From: Brachionus plicatilis
Taxonomy: Eukaryota > Rotifera > Eurotatoria > Ploima > Brachionidae
DNA: 64,000 bases
Reading direction: 5' to 3'
Assembly: GCA_010279815.1 (NCBI GenBank)
Contig: QEOQ01000508.1
Coordinates: 3,431,217 to 3,495,216 of the forward strand
Numbering within the stretch: position 1 is the first letter of the stretch; the number at the start of each line of letters is the position of its first letter. The translations under genes were made by a program, and so were the position numbers. The notes beneath the pieces are model-generated. The model had not been told where the DNA came from and made no database searches. It worked only from the letters and a program-made list of their open reading frames with translations. Positions 34,967 to 45,501 of this stretch are shown piece after piece.

Positions 34967-36633
34967 ATGGCCAAAATTCAATGTGGTGATATTGTTGAGA
35001 TTCAAGGCGACGAAATGACACGCGTCATTTGGGACCTTATCAAAGAAAAACTCTTGTTTCCTTACCTTGATATGAAACTCCATTTTTTCGACCTGGGTAT
35101 AGAATACAGAGAAAAAACAAAGGATCAAGGTAAATTAAGTTTATGTTCAAATTTTTTTGCTGAATCTTTTATCAAGTTACAATTGATGCTGCTGATGCGA
35201 TCAAAAAGTACAATGTTGGTGTTAAGTGTGCAACAATTACTCCCGATGAGGATAGAGTCAAAGAGTTTAGCTTATCCAAGATGTGGAAATCCCCGAATGG
35301 TACCATAAGAAACATTCTTGGCGGCACTGTATTCAGAGAACCAATAATTTGCAAAAATGTACCTCGTTTGGTGCCAGGTTGGACTAAGCCTATTGTTATT
35401 GGAAGACATGCTTTCGGTGATCAATACAGAGCCACTGATTTTGTTGTGCCTGGAAATGGAAAGCTCGAAATTTCGTGGACTTCTTCCGAAGATCCATCAA
35501 ATCAATTAAAGTATACTGTTTTTGACTTTGCCAATGGTGGAGGAGTTGCACTAGCTATGTATAACACTGATGAAGTATGATTTAAAAAAAAAATTTTTTT
35601 TTAAATTTTATTTTTTTTTCAAGTCAATTAGAGAATTCGCCCACAGTTCATTTCAGTTCGCCTTGCAAAAAGAATGGCCTCTTTATATGAGCACAAAAAA
35701 TACTATTTTAAAAAAATACGATGGACGTTTTAAAGACATTTTTGCCGAAATATACCAAAAGTATAATTTAAAATTTAAAAGAAAATTTTTATTTTTTTAA
35801 AAAGTCTCAAAAAAAAAGTCCGGACTTTTTTTTTTAATTTTCTAGACCAGGCTTCATACCAAAAAATTAATATACTCTTGGGTTGTCTAATGCAACAGAT
35901 TTGCCATTTATCAGAATTTTCTTGCAATTTTAGCATAAATGTCTTCTTCAGTATTCAAAATTTTAAAGTCCGGACTCGGACTTTACTTGAGACTTTTGAC
36001 TTATAAACAACTCTGATTTTGATAATTTTTTAAAAAAAATTTAGAGAATACAAAGAAAAGTTTGAAGCAAAAAAAATCTGGTATGAGCATCGTTTGATCG
36101 ATGACATGGTTGCTGCAGCCATGAAGTCTGAAGGCGGTTTTGTTTGGGCATGTAAGAATTATGACGGAGATGTGCAGTCAGATAGCATTGCCCAAGGCTT
36201 TGGTTCTTTGGGACTGATGACTTCAGTGTTGATTTGTCCAGATGGAAAAACAATTGAGTCTGAGGCTGCTCATGGAACTGTTACTCGTCACTTTAGAATG
36301 CATCAGCAGGGTAAAGAGACCAGCACAAATCCAATTGCTAGTATTTTTGCATGGACCAGAGGATTCATGCACAGAGCAAAACTGGATAATAACACTGAAT
36401 TGGATAGCTTTGCCAAGAAACTAGAGGAAACATGTGTAGAAACAATTGAATCGGGTTTTATGACCAAAGATTTGGCTATTTGCATCAAAGGAACTAAGTA
36501 ATTTTTAATATCAATAGCTAATTTTGGTAATTTTGGTAATTTTTTTTTTAGCGTGGAACGAAAAGACTACTTAAACACCTTTGAATTTTTGGATAAACTT
36601 CAAGAAAATCTAAGCAAAAAATTGTCATGTTAA
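34967..36633 (+). CDS. IDH1: NADP-dependent isocitrate dehydrogenase, cytosolic type, 410 aa
   Basis: Converts isocitrate to 2-oxoglutarate with reduction of NADP. Exons 34967-35129, 35177-35574, 35624-35760, 36045-36497 and 36552-36633 join in phase to 410 residues; the usual length is ~414. The ATG at 34967 gives [19 protein letters not shown]. Active-site residues are all present: Arg99, Arg108 and Arg131 in [14 protein letters not shown] and [11 protein letters not shown] (human numbering one higher), ATITPDE, the Asp cluster in RLIDDMVA and [11 protein letters not shown], and the NADP-binding GTVTRH. There is no mitochondrial leader and no peroxisomal SKL-like tail (it ends KLSC), so cytosol is likely. 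Intron 3 (35761-36044) carries a MITE remnant and is four to five times longer than the others. Confidence 0.97.
35807..36016. mobile_element. hAT-like MITE remnant in isocitrate dehydrogenase intron 3
   Basis: Inner TIR parts AAGTCCGGACTTT on the left and CTTATAAACAACTCTG on the right surround a ~120 bp block that is the inverse of the one at 25830-25960. The first ~11 bp of the left terminus are missing, so the left duplication cannot be checked. Confidence 0.7.
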
Positions 36634-38912
36634 AAAGCGAATTTTTTAGATTTTAGACTTAGAGTAACTTCACTTATTTTTTCTAGTAAAATAAATAAAA
36701 ATTTTCAAAGAATTCAATTATTTCAAATTAATATTCTCAAAAGTATTTATTTTTCTAGTAGTAAACGGTTCCTACTTATTTACTTTTGTTTGTAAAAAAA
36801 ATAGGCATTGTGAATTTTGGAACAAAAAAAATTAAAAATTCCAAAACTTCTAAAGGATCAAAACATGTTCTGCAAATTGTAGAAACCGATACATTTTCTG
36901 TATCACCAATTTACTGATTCTGCAAAATTTAGAAAATTGTGAATATGGGATATTATAAAATTCCAACTCAATTTTTAGTGGTGGTACAGAGGTATCAGTT
37001 GCTACAATTTACAGAACATGCTTTTCTCGGTGCGAATTATAGCTCTGTCGTTTTTTATACTTTTTTTTTGTTTTTTATACCAAAATTCATAATATTCTGA
37101 ATTTAGCAGAATCAGTAAATTAGTAGTACCAAGGATGTATCAGTTACAATTTACAGATCATTTTGTTTTTATTTTTTGTTCAAAAATTTACAATGCCAAA
37201 CAAATAAAGTTTCAAAATTCTTAACTTACCATTTAATTTAAAAATTAATGATGTTTGACTATTATACATATAGATATACAATTCAATAATCTCATTTACT
37301 GTTTCTATCATTCAGACTTGTTTTAAAGTCACAAGTCTTAAGTCAAGTCAAGTCAATAACTTAAATTTATTTTTTTTTTTAAGTCAAGTCAATGATTTAA
37401 TAAATCCATATTTGATACCAATAAAGAAGTTGCTTCCAAATTCCTGGCTGTTAATCTTGACCTATGTGGTCTGTTAATGTAACCAGATTATGAAAAAATT
37501 CTTTCAACTAGTCCAAATGAAGCAGATATTGATAAAAAATTTTTGTGCAAGTCATAACTTTAAATTATCATACGATTTGAAATCTTCATAAATAATGAAA
37601 TTAAAAAAATTTTTTTCTATGATTTTTATTTTGGGCGTAAATTACAAAGTTTAACCTTTACCATTTTGTAATTGAGAATTTCACTTGAGTTTTCAGTACT
37701 TAACTTTTTTACTGACTTTTTAGAATGAAAAAAAATTTTTCCTATCTATAAACTGCCCTACCTGGACAAAGCTAAACCCAATTTTTAAAAAGCTCGTGAA
37801 AATCTCTATTTAAAAAAATGGAGACAGTTGATATTAAGTTTTTAAAAATATAAACAAATGTAATTTTTGCAAAAAATTAAAATAAAAGAAGATAATTAAT
37901 TTTTTATTTTCAGAAAGATTAAAACTCAACTAGATGTGTTCAAAAGACGCTCTCTTTGATAAAATCAAATAATTCACTTGATTATTTTTCTTATTCATTC
38001 ATCTAAAGTCCTAAAGTTTCATTTTCTTTAATATTTGCTTTTATTTTTTAATGTTCATTTAAAAAAAAAGAAAAAATTAAAATGTCTTCAAAGCCAAAAA
38101 AAGAGCGTGTTTTGAAAATATTTTAAGATCAATACAGACAATTTTGTTTGCCAAGTCATGGAAGGTTATTTGACATGTAGCGCCAAATTAAAGAAAAATG
38201 GTAACAACTAGTTAAATATTTGACCGTTTAAAATAAACTTTTTATGATCTATGATAACTTAAAATTTTTTTTAAAATTTATACATTAATAAAGCATAGTT
38301 TTGAATAAAAGAATAAAATTTTATCAGAAAACTTTTCGACTTAGTCGATTTTTTGAAGTCTATTAGTCGATTTGACGAAAAAAAGTTAGACTTAAGTCAA
38401 ATTGACTCACAATTTTAGCTCAAATAAACAGACGATGAGATGAAGATTGTTGAAAATCACCAAAAGAATGAAATATTTATGGATTGTGAGGTTCTCAATG
38501 AATTAAAACAAAAAACATGCGGAAGAAATGATGGTATCGAAAAAATGACTAATATTAATACTGCTTTAACTAGCAATATTGAGCCACTTAAAATTTAAAA
38601 AACTGAAGTATTAATGCTTTGCACCGTTTGTTTTCTGAATCTTTAAGCTTAAAGTTAATTTTACTTTGTTTAATTAATATTTTGTTAGAAATTTCAGATA
38701 GAATGGGGAAAATAGTGCTTTATCTCCCCAAAATTTTAAAATTTAAAATTCTAAATTTTAAAGAAAAATGTGTAAATGCTTGAATTATTTAATCAAAAAC
38801 TAAAATTTTAATTTATCTTTATGAATTTGCGGCACAATTTGTGTTAAATAAAAATCCACTGTTTTATTTGATAAAAGTAAAACAAACAAATAAATAAAAA
38901 TTGGATAAAAAT
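36634..38912. other. Intergenic between convergent isocitrate dehydrogenase and nuclear receptor
   Basis: Contains a 394 bp inverted-repeat element (36804-37197), a partial CAGAGTTG-family end near 37314-37395 and dead coding debris on the plus strand. At 38082-38215 the debris reads MSSKPKKERVLKIF, then NFVCQVMEGYLTCSAKLKKN after a frame change; at 38433-38598 there is an open stretch DDEMKIVENHQKNEIFMDCE. The latter could be remains of a BED/hAT-type protein, which I cannot prove. Confidence 0.45.
36804..37197. mobile_element. MITE, GGCATTGT family
   Basis: 394 bp with ends GGCATTGTGAATTTTGGAAC and GTTCAAAAATTTACAATGCC. Two internal copies of a CAGTAAAT/ATTTACTG-containing segment also pair. 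The flanks AAAAAAATA and AAACAAATA differ by one base and could be a diverged duplication. Confidence 0.65.
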
Positions 38913-41900
38913 TTATAAATTATATAATTCGGAATAAAGATCAGGAAACTGAACAGCATCTTTTAATTTGTTTAATATTTTTGAGTGTTCAGCATTCAGC
39001 TCTTTTAATTTTTTACAACAATTTATTAACCATACGTTTAAAAATTCTTTATTCAAAATTTTGTTTTGTTCCATCTGCGCATGTTTTGTTTCCAACCTGG
39101 TCAACAAAATCTCCTGATAAATAGCTTTATACATTTTCACTGTATCCGAAATCACCAGGCTTTGCTCACCTAAAAAAAATATCAAAAAAAATTCCATGAA
39201 AGGTTTGACGCCACTTTCTTTTAATTTTTAAATTTTTGAATTCAAAATAGTGATCTGCATATTTGAAAACCACAGAAAGTCAATTTTAAAAAATTTTCAT
39301 TTACCACCAGCCAAAGTATTTACACTAGAAGCACCCAACGAGTTATTTGACTCGCAATTAAAAAAATTTTTATTCTAATATTTTTTGAAAAGATTTTTCA
39401 GATGCTTCTAGTGTTAAAAAAGAAAAAGAAAAATTATCAACTGCTTTTAGGATCCAGTATTTAATTTTTACACTGTTTAATAAAACATAAAAATAAATAT
39501 ATTTTAAGGTTCCTAGATTTACCAAACAGTCATAAAATTTATTTTTAAAAGATTCTGAAACTAGACAAAATTCTGAAAAATCTTTCTTTATTACTGATTT
39601 AAAAGCTCATAAATTTCAGACAAAAAGCGTTCTTTTTTAATGGTTTAGTACACATTTTTTAATTTTTCTTCTAACAAAAATTAATTACTTTCCATTCAAT
39701 CCTAATATTATTTTAAGAAATTCATCATACTATTTTGGCTTTTTAAAATTTTTTATAAATTCATTTGGGCAACTTGAAGTTCATGATCATGTTCAAATGA
39801 TCAAAATGTAATTCATTATAGTATTAATAAAAATGATGAAATTAGCTTTTATTAATTATATTTAAATTAAACATAAGATGTTTACTATTTTAATTAAAAA
39901 AAAACAACTTGTTTTTCTAATTGATTTTTCTAAAATCTTTATTTTGAAAACTAAAAAGACAAATTTAAAATCCACATAAAGGTTTCCAAATTGTGACTTA
40001 AAATGATATTTAAATATTAATTAAAATATGCTTCGACAAAATATCGATTAAGATTTTATTTTTACTTCAGACAAAAATTCATATAATTTTCTATTTAATT
40101 AAAGATTAAACAATTTATGTTTAATAAAGTTTACTCATTTATTATTAAAAAATTGATAAAAAATACCTTTTTATTAAACTCAAAAACTAAAAATTTTGAT
40201 TTGAAATTTACATTTGATCATGAACTTCAATTTGCATTCATTTGTTATTAAAAAAAAGCCAAGAAAGATTATGAATCCTTAAGATTATACAAATTTCCAT
40301 TTGTTTAAATAACTATATTTTGCCCAAATTTTTGCTCAAAAAAATAAAATAAACAAGAAAAGTTAAAATTTTTTATTGTTTGACTCTCTTTAAAAATATC
40401 AAGCATTAGAACCTTAATATTCACAACATTTACATTTAATTCTTTAAAATTGTTTTGAAATTAATTAAATTGATTAATTAAAAAAAAAAATTAAATTGAT
40501 ATATAATAATAGTATACCAACATGTTGGTTTATGAATTTAAGCACAAAAGAACAGAACAAAGAGAAAGAAATTTAATAACAAAATTTGTATTCTTAATCA
40601 TATTTAGTTCAAAACTGGTTCCTTCTTTGGATCATGATACAACATTCATAATTGCATTAATTGTAAAAGTCTGCCAAAATCTGGAAATTGAGCAGAAAAT
40701 AATTTTCAATTTATTCGAGCGTAGCACATTTAACAGAGATTCTGCACATTAAAGAAAAAAAAATTTAGTTTTTTTATCATTTTGTTCTGTTCTTTTGTAC
40801 CGAATTTCATAAAAATTTATCTCTTTATTTTTTGACTACTCCTCTAAAAGATTAACGCCAAGATTATTTGCTGTATCCTTTTAGTTTGAAAAATTCATGA
40901 TTTAGAATACATTTTTATTATTATTATATAGATTCTCAAAGCTCTTTGGTAAGATAAAAAAATTGTTTAGCTCAATTTATTAATTTGGCTTTTATCTAGT
41001 TCTAAGTCCATATATTTTGACCAGAATATTAATTTATATTAATTAAATGATCAGTATTTTAATTACGGTTGTATAGTAAAAATAATTTATTTTATTTTTA
41101 TTATTGTTAATAAACAAACAAATGCTATGTTGGTTTCTTTTTTTAATAATTAAAAAAGAGACCAGAGCTGTTTAAAAGTAATCAGTTGCATTAACCAATT
41201 TTTATTATCAAAAGTAATTGATTTAAATACATCAAGGTTTTAACAATAAACATTATAAATAAAAATCAAAAGTTAAATTAAAAAGTAAAAATAAAAATTA
41301 CAACAATGACTTTGCTGCAAATATTCCGAATTACGTCTCCGATTCAGAAGTGCTGAGTAGATAAAAACATAAAAGAGGCAGACCAAGTTAACCAGAAAAG
41401 CTCTAATTGTTGAGTAAATGATCTTTTCATGCTTTTCTAATTTTTTTGAAAAAAAATTTAAAATTCTTTTTTTAACTTTTAAATAATTAATTTAGATTTA
41501 AATTTAAATTCAATCGTTGAAAAACTTTTTTTTTTTTATTAATTTTGACTTTAAATAAATGCGTTCTGTTTTCCATTTTTTATAAAAGCATTTAACGAAT
41601 GACAATCATTAAAAAAAAAGTTTTTCAACGATTGAATTTAAATTTAAATCTAAATTAATTATTTAAAAGTTAAAAAAAGAATTTTAAATTTTTTTTTCAA
41701 ATTTCTAAATAAAAATTAAACTCATTCTATTTCAACTAAAAAATTCAAATATGAAAATGCCTGCAATATTAACTAAAATTATTTTTTTATTTTTAAAGAA
41801 TTATCGCACTTTTTCATATTTCAACAGTAGATACATTTTGAAATTCAAACACAAAAAATGAAACCAAATATATTTCAAATTATTTTTCTATTTTTACTTG

Positions 41901-44257
41901 CATAAAATTTTTAATAAATCTAATTAAATAAAAATTATTGTTACCGATCATTTATTAATATTTTTCTTGTGTTTTATCTGTAATTTACTAATCGTTTATT
42001 ATTTTTTTACTGTTCATTTTTGTTTTTATGAACCGATCATTTTATAAAAATACTGATCATCGGATAAAAATGCTAATCAAAAAATAAATACCGATCATTT
42101 AATTAATCCCCAAAAAAATAATTAATAACTTTTATTTTCATATAAATTCTCAAAGGCCTTATATAGGTATAAATAAAAAAGTAAAAATTTAAGAAAATAA
42201 ATCTTAAAAATTCCCGATCGCTTTTAGGTGAAAATTTACTCTAAACCGTTTAAAAAGCTTCAATTCTTTATTTTTATTTTACGATATTTTTTTCTAATTA
42301 TCCTTATTTAAAAAAAATAAAAATCTTCTAATTAAAACTTTAATATACTTTTATTAATCTTTTTTCATTTTTAATTTGAAAAAAAATTACTAACATTTTA
42401 TTTGCTTTTAAATTCTGAAAGGCCAGAATAAAGATAAAAAAATTTTTCAAAAATCCCCGATAGTTATTTGGAAAAAATTTGTTCAAAACCCTTTAAAAAA
42501 AAACCTTCAAAAAGATCCAATAAAAAATTTTTTAAAAATTTTCGAAATATTGTTGACTGACAAAAATGCTCTGTTAGGTTTTCAAGTATTCAAATTATAA
42601 AAAATTAAAAATTAAAATGGTCTAATTAAAAAAAAGTTGAGCCCATTGGTATTGTGCAAATTCAAATTGAACAAAATTTTTCCTTTTTTTATGAATTAAA
42701 ATCAAAGTAAATATACTTAAAAAAATACTGCAACAAAGTGCAACATACTTACTTGCACCTTTTTAACTTAAAAAAAAATCTCTCATGTTTAAATAAAACA
42801 AAAAATAAAATATCAACAAGATTTAAATCGATTATTAGTTTAACTAAAAATAGGTAATAAAGGTGCAACTAAGTATTTTGTACTTTTTTGCAGTATTTTT
42901 TTAAGTATATTTTATTTACTTTAATTTTAATTCATCAAAAAAGTCAGAATTTTTGTTCAATTTGTACTTGAATTTGACAGTACCACTGGGTTCAACCTAG
43001 TCACATTTAAAACTTACCGGAATCGAAGAGCAAATAAGCACTGAATAGGGCTAGCTCGAACTCACTCAGACTTATTGAATTCAAATAAAAATAAAACTCA
43101 AACAACAAATTCAAAAACTTTTTTGCTTCATCCAACTTCTCACTGAGCCATTCGCAAGTGGTCCAGCAGTTCAAGAACGGCAAGTAAAGCTTTGACTCCA
43201 CTAGACTAGACTCGGTGCCATGGTGGGCCAGCGCGCACTCGGCCAGAGTGCTCAAGCTCGACAAACTGGACGAATACTTGTAAAACATCGAGTGCCTCAA
43301 GCATATTATTTCAAACACTGAACTTTTCAACAGACTGATCCGATCCGCTTCGTTTATGGTCATAAAAAATGGCACATTTTTGGCAAACAAAACTGTGTTC
43401 TCAATCAACACGTTGACATGGTCCAAAAATGGGCTCCCAGTAAGAACATGCACTAGGCCCGGATCAAACAACTGGCAAACATGATGACTGAATTTAACCG
43501 AGTGTTCTTCTTCAAAATTGATGCCAAAATTGTCACAAAAAACCGCTCTGGTGTCTGTGAACGCCTGGGCCACTGTTTCTCCAATACTCTGCATCTGCTC
43601 GCTTTCTAGTGAACTCTCTGCCAAGTCCAGCGAACTTGGCTCACTAAGCGATGAAGACTGAGCGGTTGATGTGCCATGGTCACTCTGTGGAGTGCTCACA
43701 CTTGCTGCCGCGGCAGAAAGAATGTCTATGGCTTTGATGACCAGCTTGTTGTCTTGTAATATGGCGATTATTTGCTGCTTGTACAAATCTGAGTTTGCCG
43801 GAGCCTCGGCACTTGTTTGCTCCGGCATTTGGTTGACAACCGAGTTGAGATTTTGCTTGAATTTTTTTGACCTTCGGCCCAGCTTGATGCCATCTTTGGA
43901 CATGCCAAGATCAATGCACTTTTGGATGCGACAATATTGGCATCTGTTCCGTGTCCGAACATTTATTTCACAATTGCCCCCGAAAACACAGTGTCTTTTG
44001 CTCTGAAGGCTGATTATAGTGCTCTCACCTGTGCTGTCTGATTTGAGCTTTTCTTTGCAGACGCGTTTAAAAAAGCCCTTGCATCCCTCGCACGCCAGAA
44101 CGCCGTAGTGGAAGCCGGACGCGCGGTCACTGCAAATCATGCACTTGTTTCCGTCATAGGTGGCGCCGCGCGCTTTGCCTCCTGTTGCTTTACTTTTGGG
44201 CATTGTGGCTGCTTCTGCTGGTCCGCCGCTTGTGTCACTTGGTACCGGAGCGCTCAT
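38913..44257 (-). CDS. Nuclear receptor, NR1-like, 498 aa
   Basis: Ligand-type transcription factor. Exons 44257-43018 and 39169-38913 join at G|GT in phase across a 3.85 kb intron. The DNA-binding domain starts at residue 39: C39, C42, C56, C59 form module 1 with P-box CEGCKG. Module 2 has C90, C96, C106, C109, followed by CIDLGMSKDGIKLGRRSKK. Between the modules there are about 13 extra residues (around KLKSDSTGESTIISLQSKRH), which is unusual. The hinge is Ser/Ala-rich. The ligand-binding domain shows the signature FAKNVPFFMTINEADRISLL and FELALFSAYLLFDSG. In the last exon follow helix 10 (NVWLINCCKKLKELNAEHSK) and an AF-2 helix FPDLYSELYNL, so activation function is intact. The exact subfamily (E75/Rev-erb/PPAR side of NR1) is not settled. 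Confidence 0.93.
39768..40236. mobile_element. MITE, GGCAAATTGAAG family, diverged copy, 8-bp target duplication
   Basis: 469 bp. Ends are GGCAACTTGAAGTTCATGAT and its near complement ATCATGAACTTCAATTTGCA. Flanked by a perfect TTCATTTG at 39760-39767 and 40237-40244. It is diverged from the copies at 19767 and 58086 but shares their ends. Confidence 0.85.
41448..41698. repeat. Long near-perfect hairpin
   Basis: Arms of about 88 bp (41448-41535 and 41611-41698) around a ~75 bp loop. One arm includes TTTAAATTCAATCGTTGAAA and the other its complement. The arm sequence also resembles single-copy stretches near 20400-20460 and 20570-20590, so it may be a fold-back version of a dispersed repeat. 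Confidence 0.85.
42636..42996. repeat. Element with ~110 bp inverted ends beside the nuclear-receptor donor site
   Basis: Left end GTTGAGCCCATTGGTATTGT; right end, as complement, GTTGAACCCAGTGGTACTGT. Pairing continues for about 110 bp through AAAAAAATACTGCA. No target duplication found. Related to 29182-29461. Confidence 0.75.
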
Positions 44258-44627
44258 TTTATTTTAAACATTATAGTTCTTGATTTAGAAAAAAAAAATT
44301 TTATTTTGGAAAAAAAAATTTTATTTAAGAGAAAAAATTTAGTGTTAAGCTTTGGGAGCATTTGTTCTTTGGCAACAGTGAGGCAGTCTCGTGGCAAAAT
44401 TTTTTGAGAATTTTTTCTTGAAATGACCAAGTTTTTAAATAAGTCAAAAATTTCATCAACAAAAAAAAAAACAAATCTATCAATTATTTAGGTCAAATGC
44501 ATAAAACTTTGTAACTTTTTTTTTTTTTTTTTGTTAAAAATATAGGTTGGCAAACAATTTGAATTTTTTTAATTTTTTTTCTTCAAAGTTTGATCCATCC
44601 TATATTTAAATTAGCAATTAAAGTATC

Positions 44628-44769
44628 TTAAATTGGGCTATGAATTTCATCGAGACCTAATTTTTGGAGGGTATTTTTTTCGGTGACGCAGAGACTTTCA
44701 GTTACTGGGGCAACCTGGACACGAGACACTGTTTGGGCATCCAACACTGCGCGAATAGATTTTTTGGGC
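44628..44769 (-). other. Possible orphan 3' exon
   Basis: After acceptor GTTTACAG the minus strand is open for 47 codons: PKKSIRAVLDAQTVSRVQVA, then PVTESLCVTEKNTLQ and a TAA. Base composition and residue use stand out from the surrounding AT-rich DNA and look coding. The phase requires a preceding exon leaving two bases. The nearby donor TCGTATG|GTAAGG on the minus strand (antisense to the C2orf76 first exon) leaves one, so it does not fit this frame. No family recognised. Confidence 0.3.
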
Positions 44770-44959
44770 CTGTAAACAAAACTCGATTTTTTTATAATAA
44801 AAAATTTCTTAAATAATAATAAAATATTTTTTAAATATTATTATTTTTGAAATTATTTCTAAATTCGAGAACAATGTGCATGCAAAAGTTTGTAGCTAAA
44901 TGTTCAGAAGTTTGTGCTTCTAATTTGTTTTTTTTATTTTTTTTTAAATAGAGTCGAAA

Positions 44960-45501
44960 ATGGATAATGAAAACCTGGTCCTTACCATACGAGTGATACG
45001 CTCGTTTCATCACCGTAATTTAAAGAATTTAGTGCTGAAAAATGTGAATAAAAAAATTACAGTCCACGAGCTTAAAGACATGATAAATCAAGGTAGTTTG
45101 TTTTACAAGAATTTTAAGGTCTAATTTTACCAAAACTAGAAATTAAAAAAAGTAGTCTTCCGCCGCCATTTAAAACATTCACATACGGTACGGAACTTTT
45201 ATCATTTTTTTTTAAATTGGACCTCTTAAGCTAATGTTTTTTTAGACACTCTTAAAATTGAACATGTGCCTTTCAAAGCTAAGGTAATATTAATAAAATT
45301 ATAAAAGTGACATGAAGAATGTATTCCTATTTTTCTAAGTCAAGCGATCCGGTTATAAACTGCCAGGATGATGATAGCTTAATATTACGAGACGATCAAA
45401 ATCTTGCCGATATTTGTGTTGTAAATGAGACAGAAATTTCTTACTTTATGATGCAAGACTATCTCGAATACAAATCAAACAAATATGTGAACATTGGTTG
45501 A
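44960..45501 (+). CDS. C2orf76: UPF0538 protein, C2orf76 homologue, 126 aa
   Basis: Conserved animal protein of unknown function, 126 residues as in mammals. Exons 44960-45092, 45140-45187, 45246-45283 and 45340-45501 join in phase with introns of 47-58 bp. Family landmarks are the start NLVLTIRVIRSFHHRNLKNL, the LPPPFKTFTYDTLKI core, and the end ICVVNETEISYF..QDYLEYK. The N-terminal half looks ubiquitin-like in strand pattern, which is inference. The 48 and 38 bp middle exons are too short to show as open frames. It lies divergent from the nuclear receptor, whose ATG is 700 bp away. Confidence 0.93.

Larger units (their letters stand above)
39170..43017 (-). other. 3.85 kb intron before the last nuclear-receptor exon
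   Basis: It separates DSG from EQSLVISDTVKMYK. It contains the 469 bp GGCAACTTGAAG element (39768-40236), a long hairpin (41448-41698) and an inverted-repeat element that starts 22 bp from the donor (42636-42996). A 76-codon plus-strand frame at 40522-40752 has no recognisable content. Confidence 0.7.

Noticed and set aside
39300..39360. A possible extra nuclear-receptor exon reading NSLGASSVNTLAG before a GTAAAT donor
   Set aside because: It cannot be joined in phase to the first exon, whereas direct splicing from 43018 to 39169 is in phase and gives an uninterrupted ligand-binding domain.
40522..40752. 76-residue plus-strand frame
   Set aside because: No recognisable motif, lies inside a repeat-rich intron of the nuclear receptor, no splice sites or promoter.
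44010..44040. 26-base GTGAGA...CTTCAG micro-intron in the nuclear-receptor DNA-binding domain
   Set aside because: Removing 26 bases breaks the reading frame, and such a length is below what splicing normally accepts.
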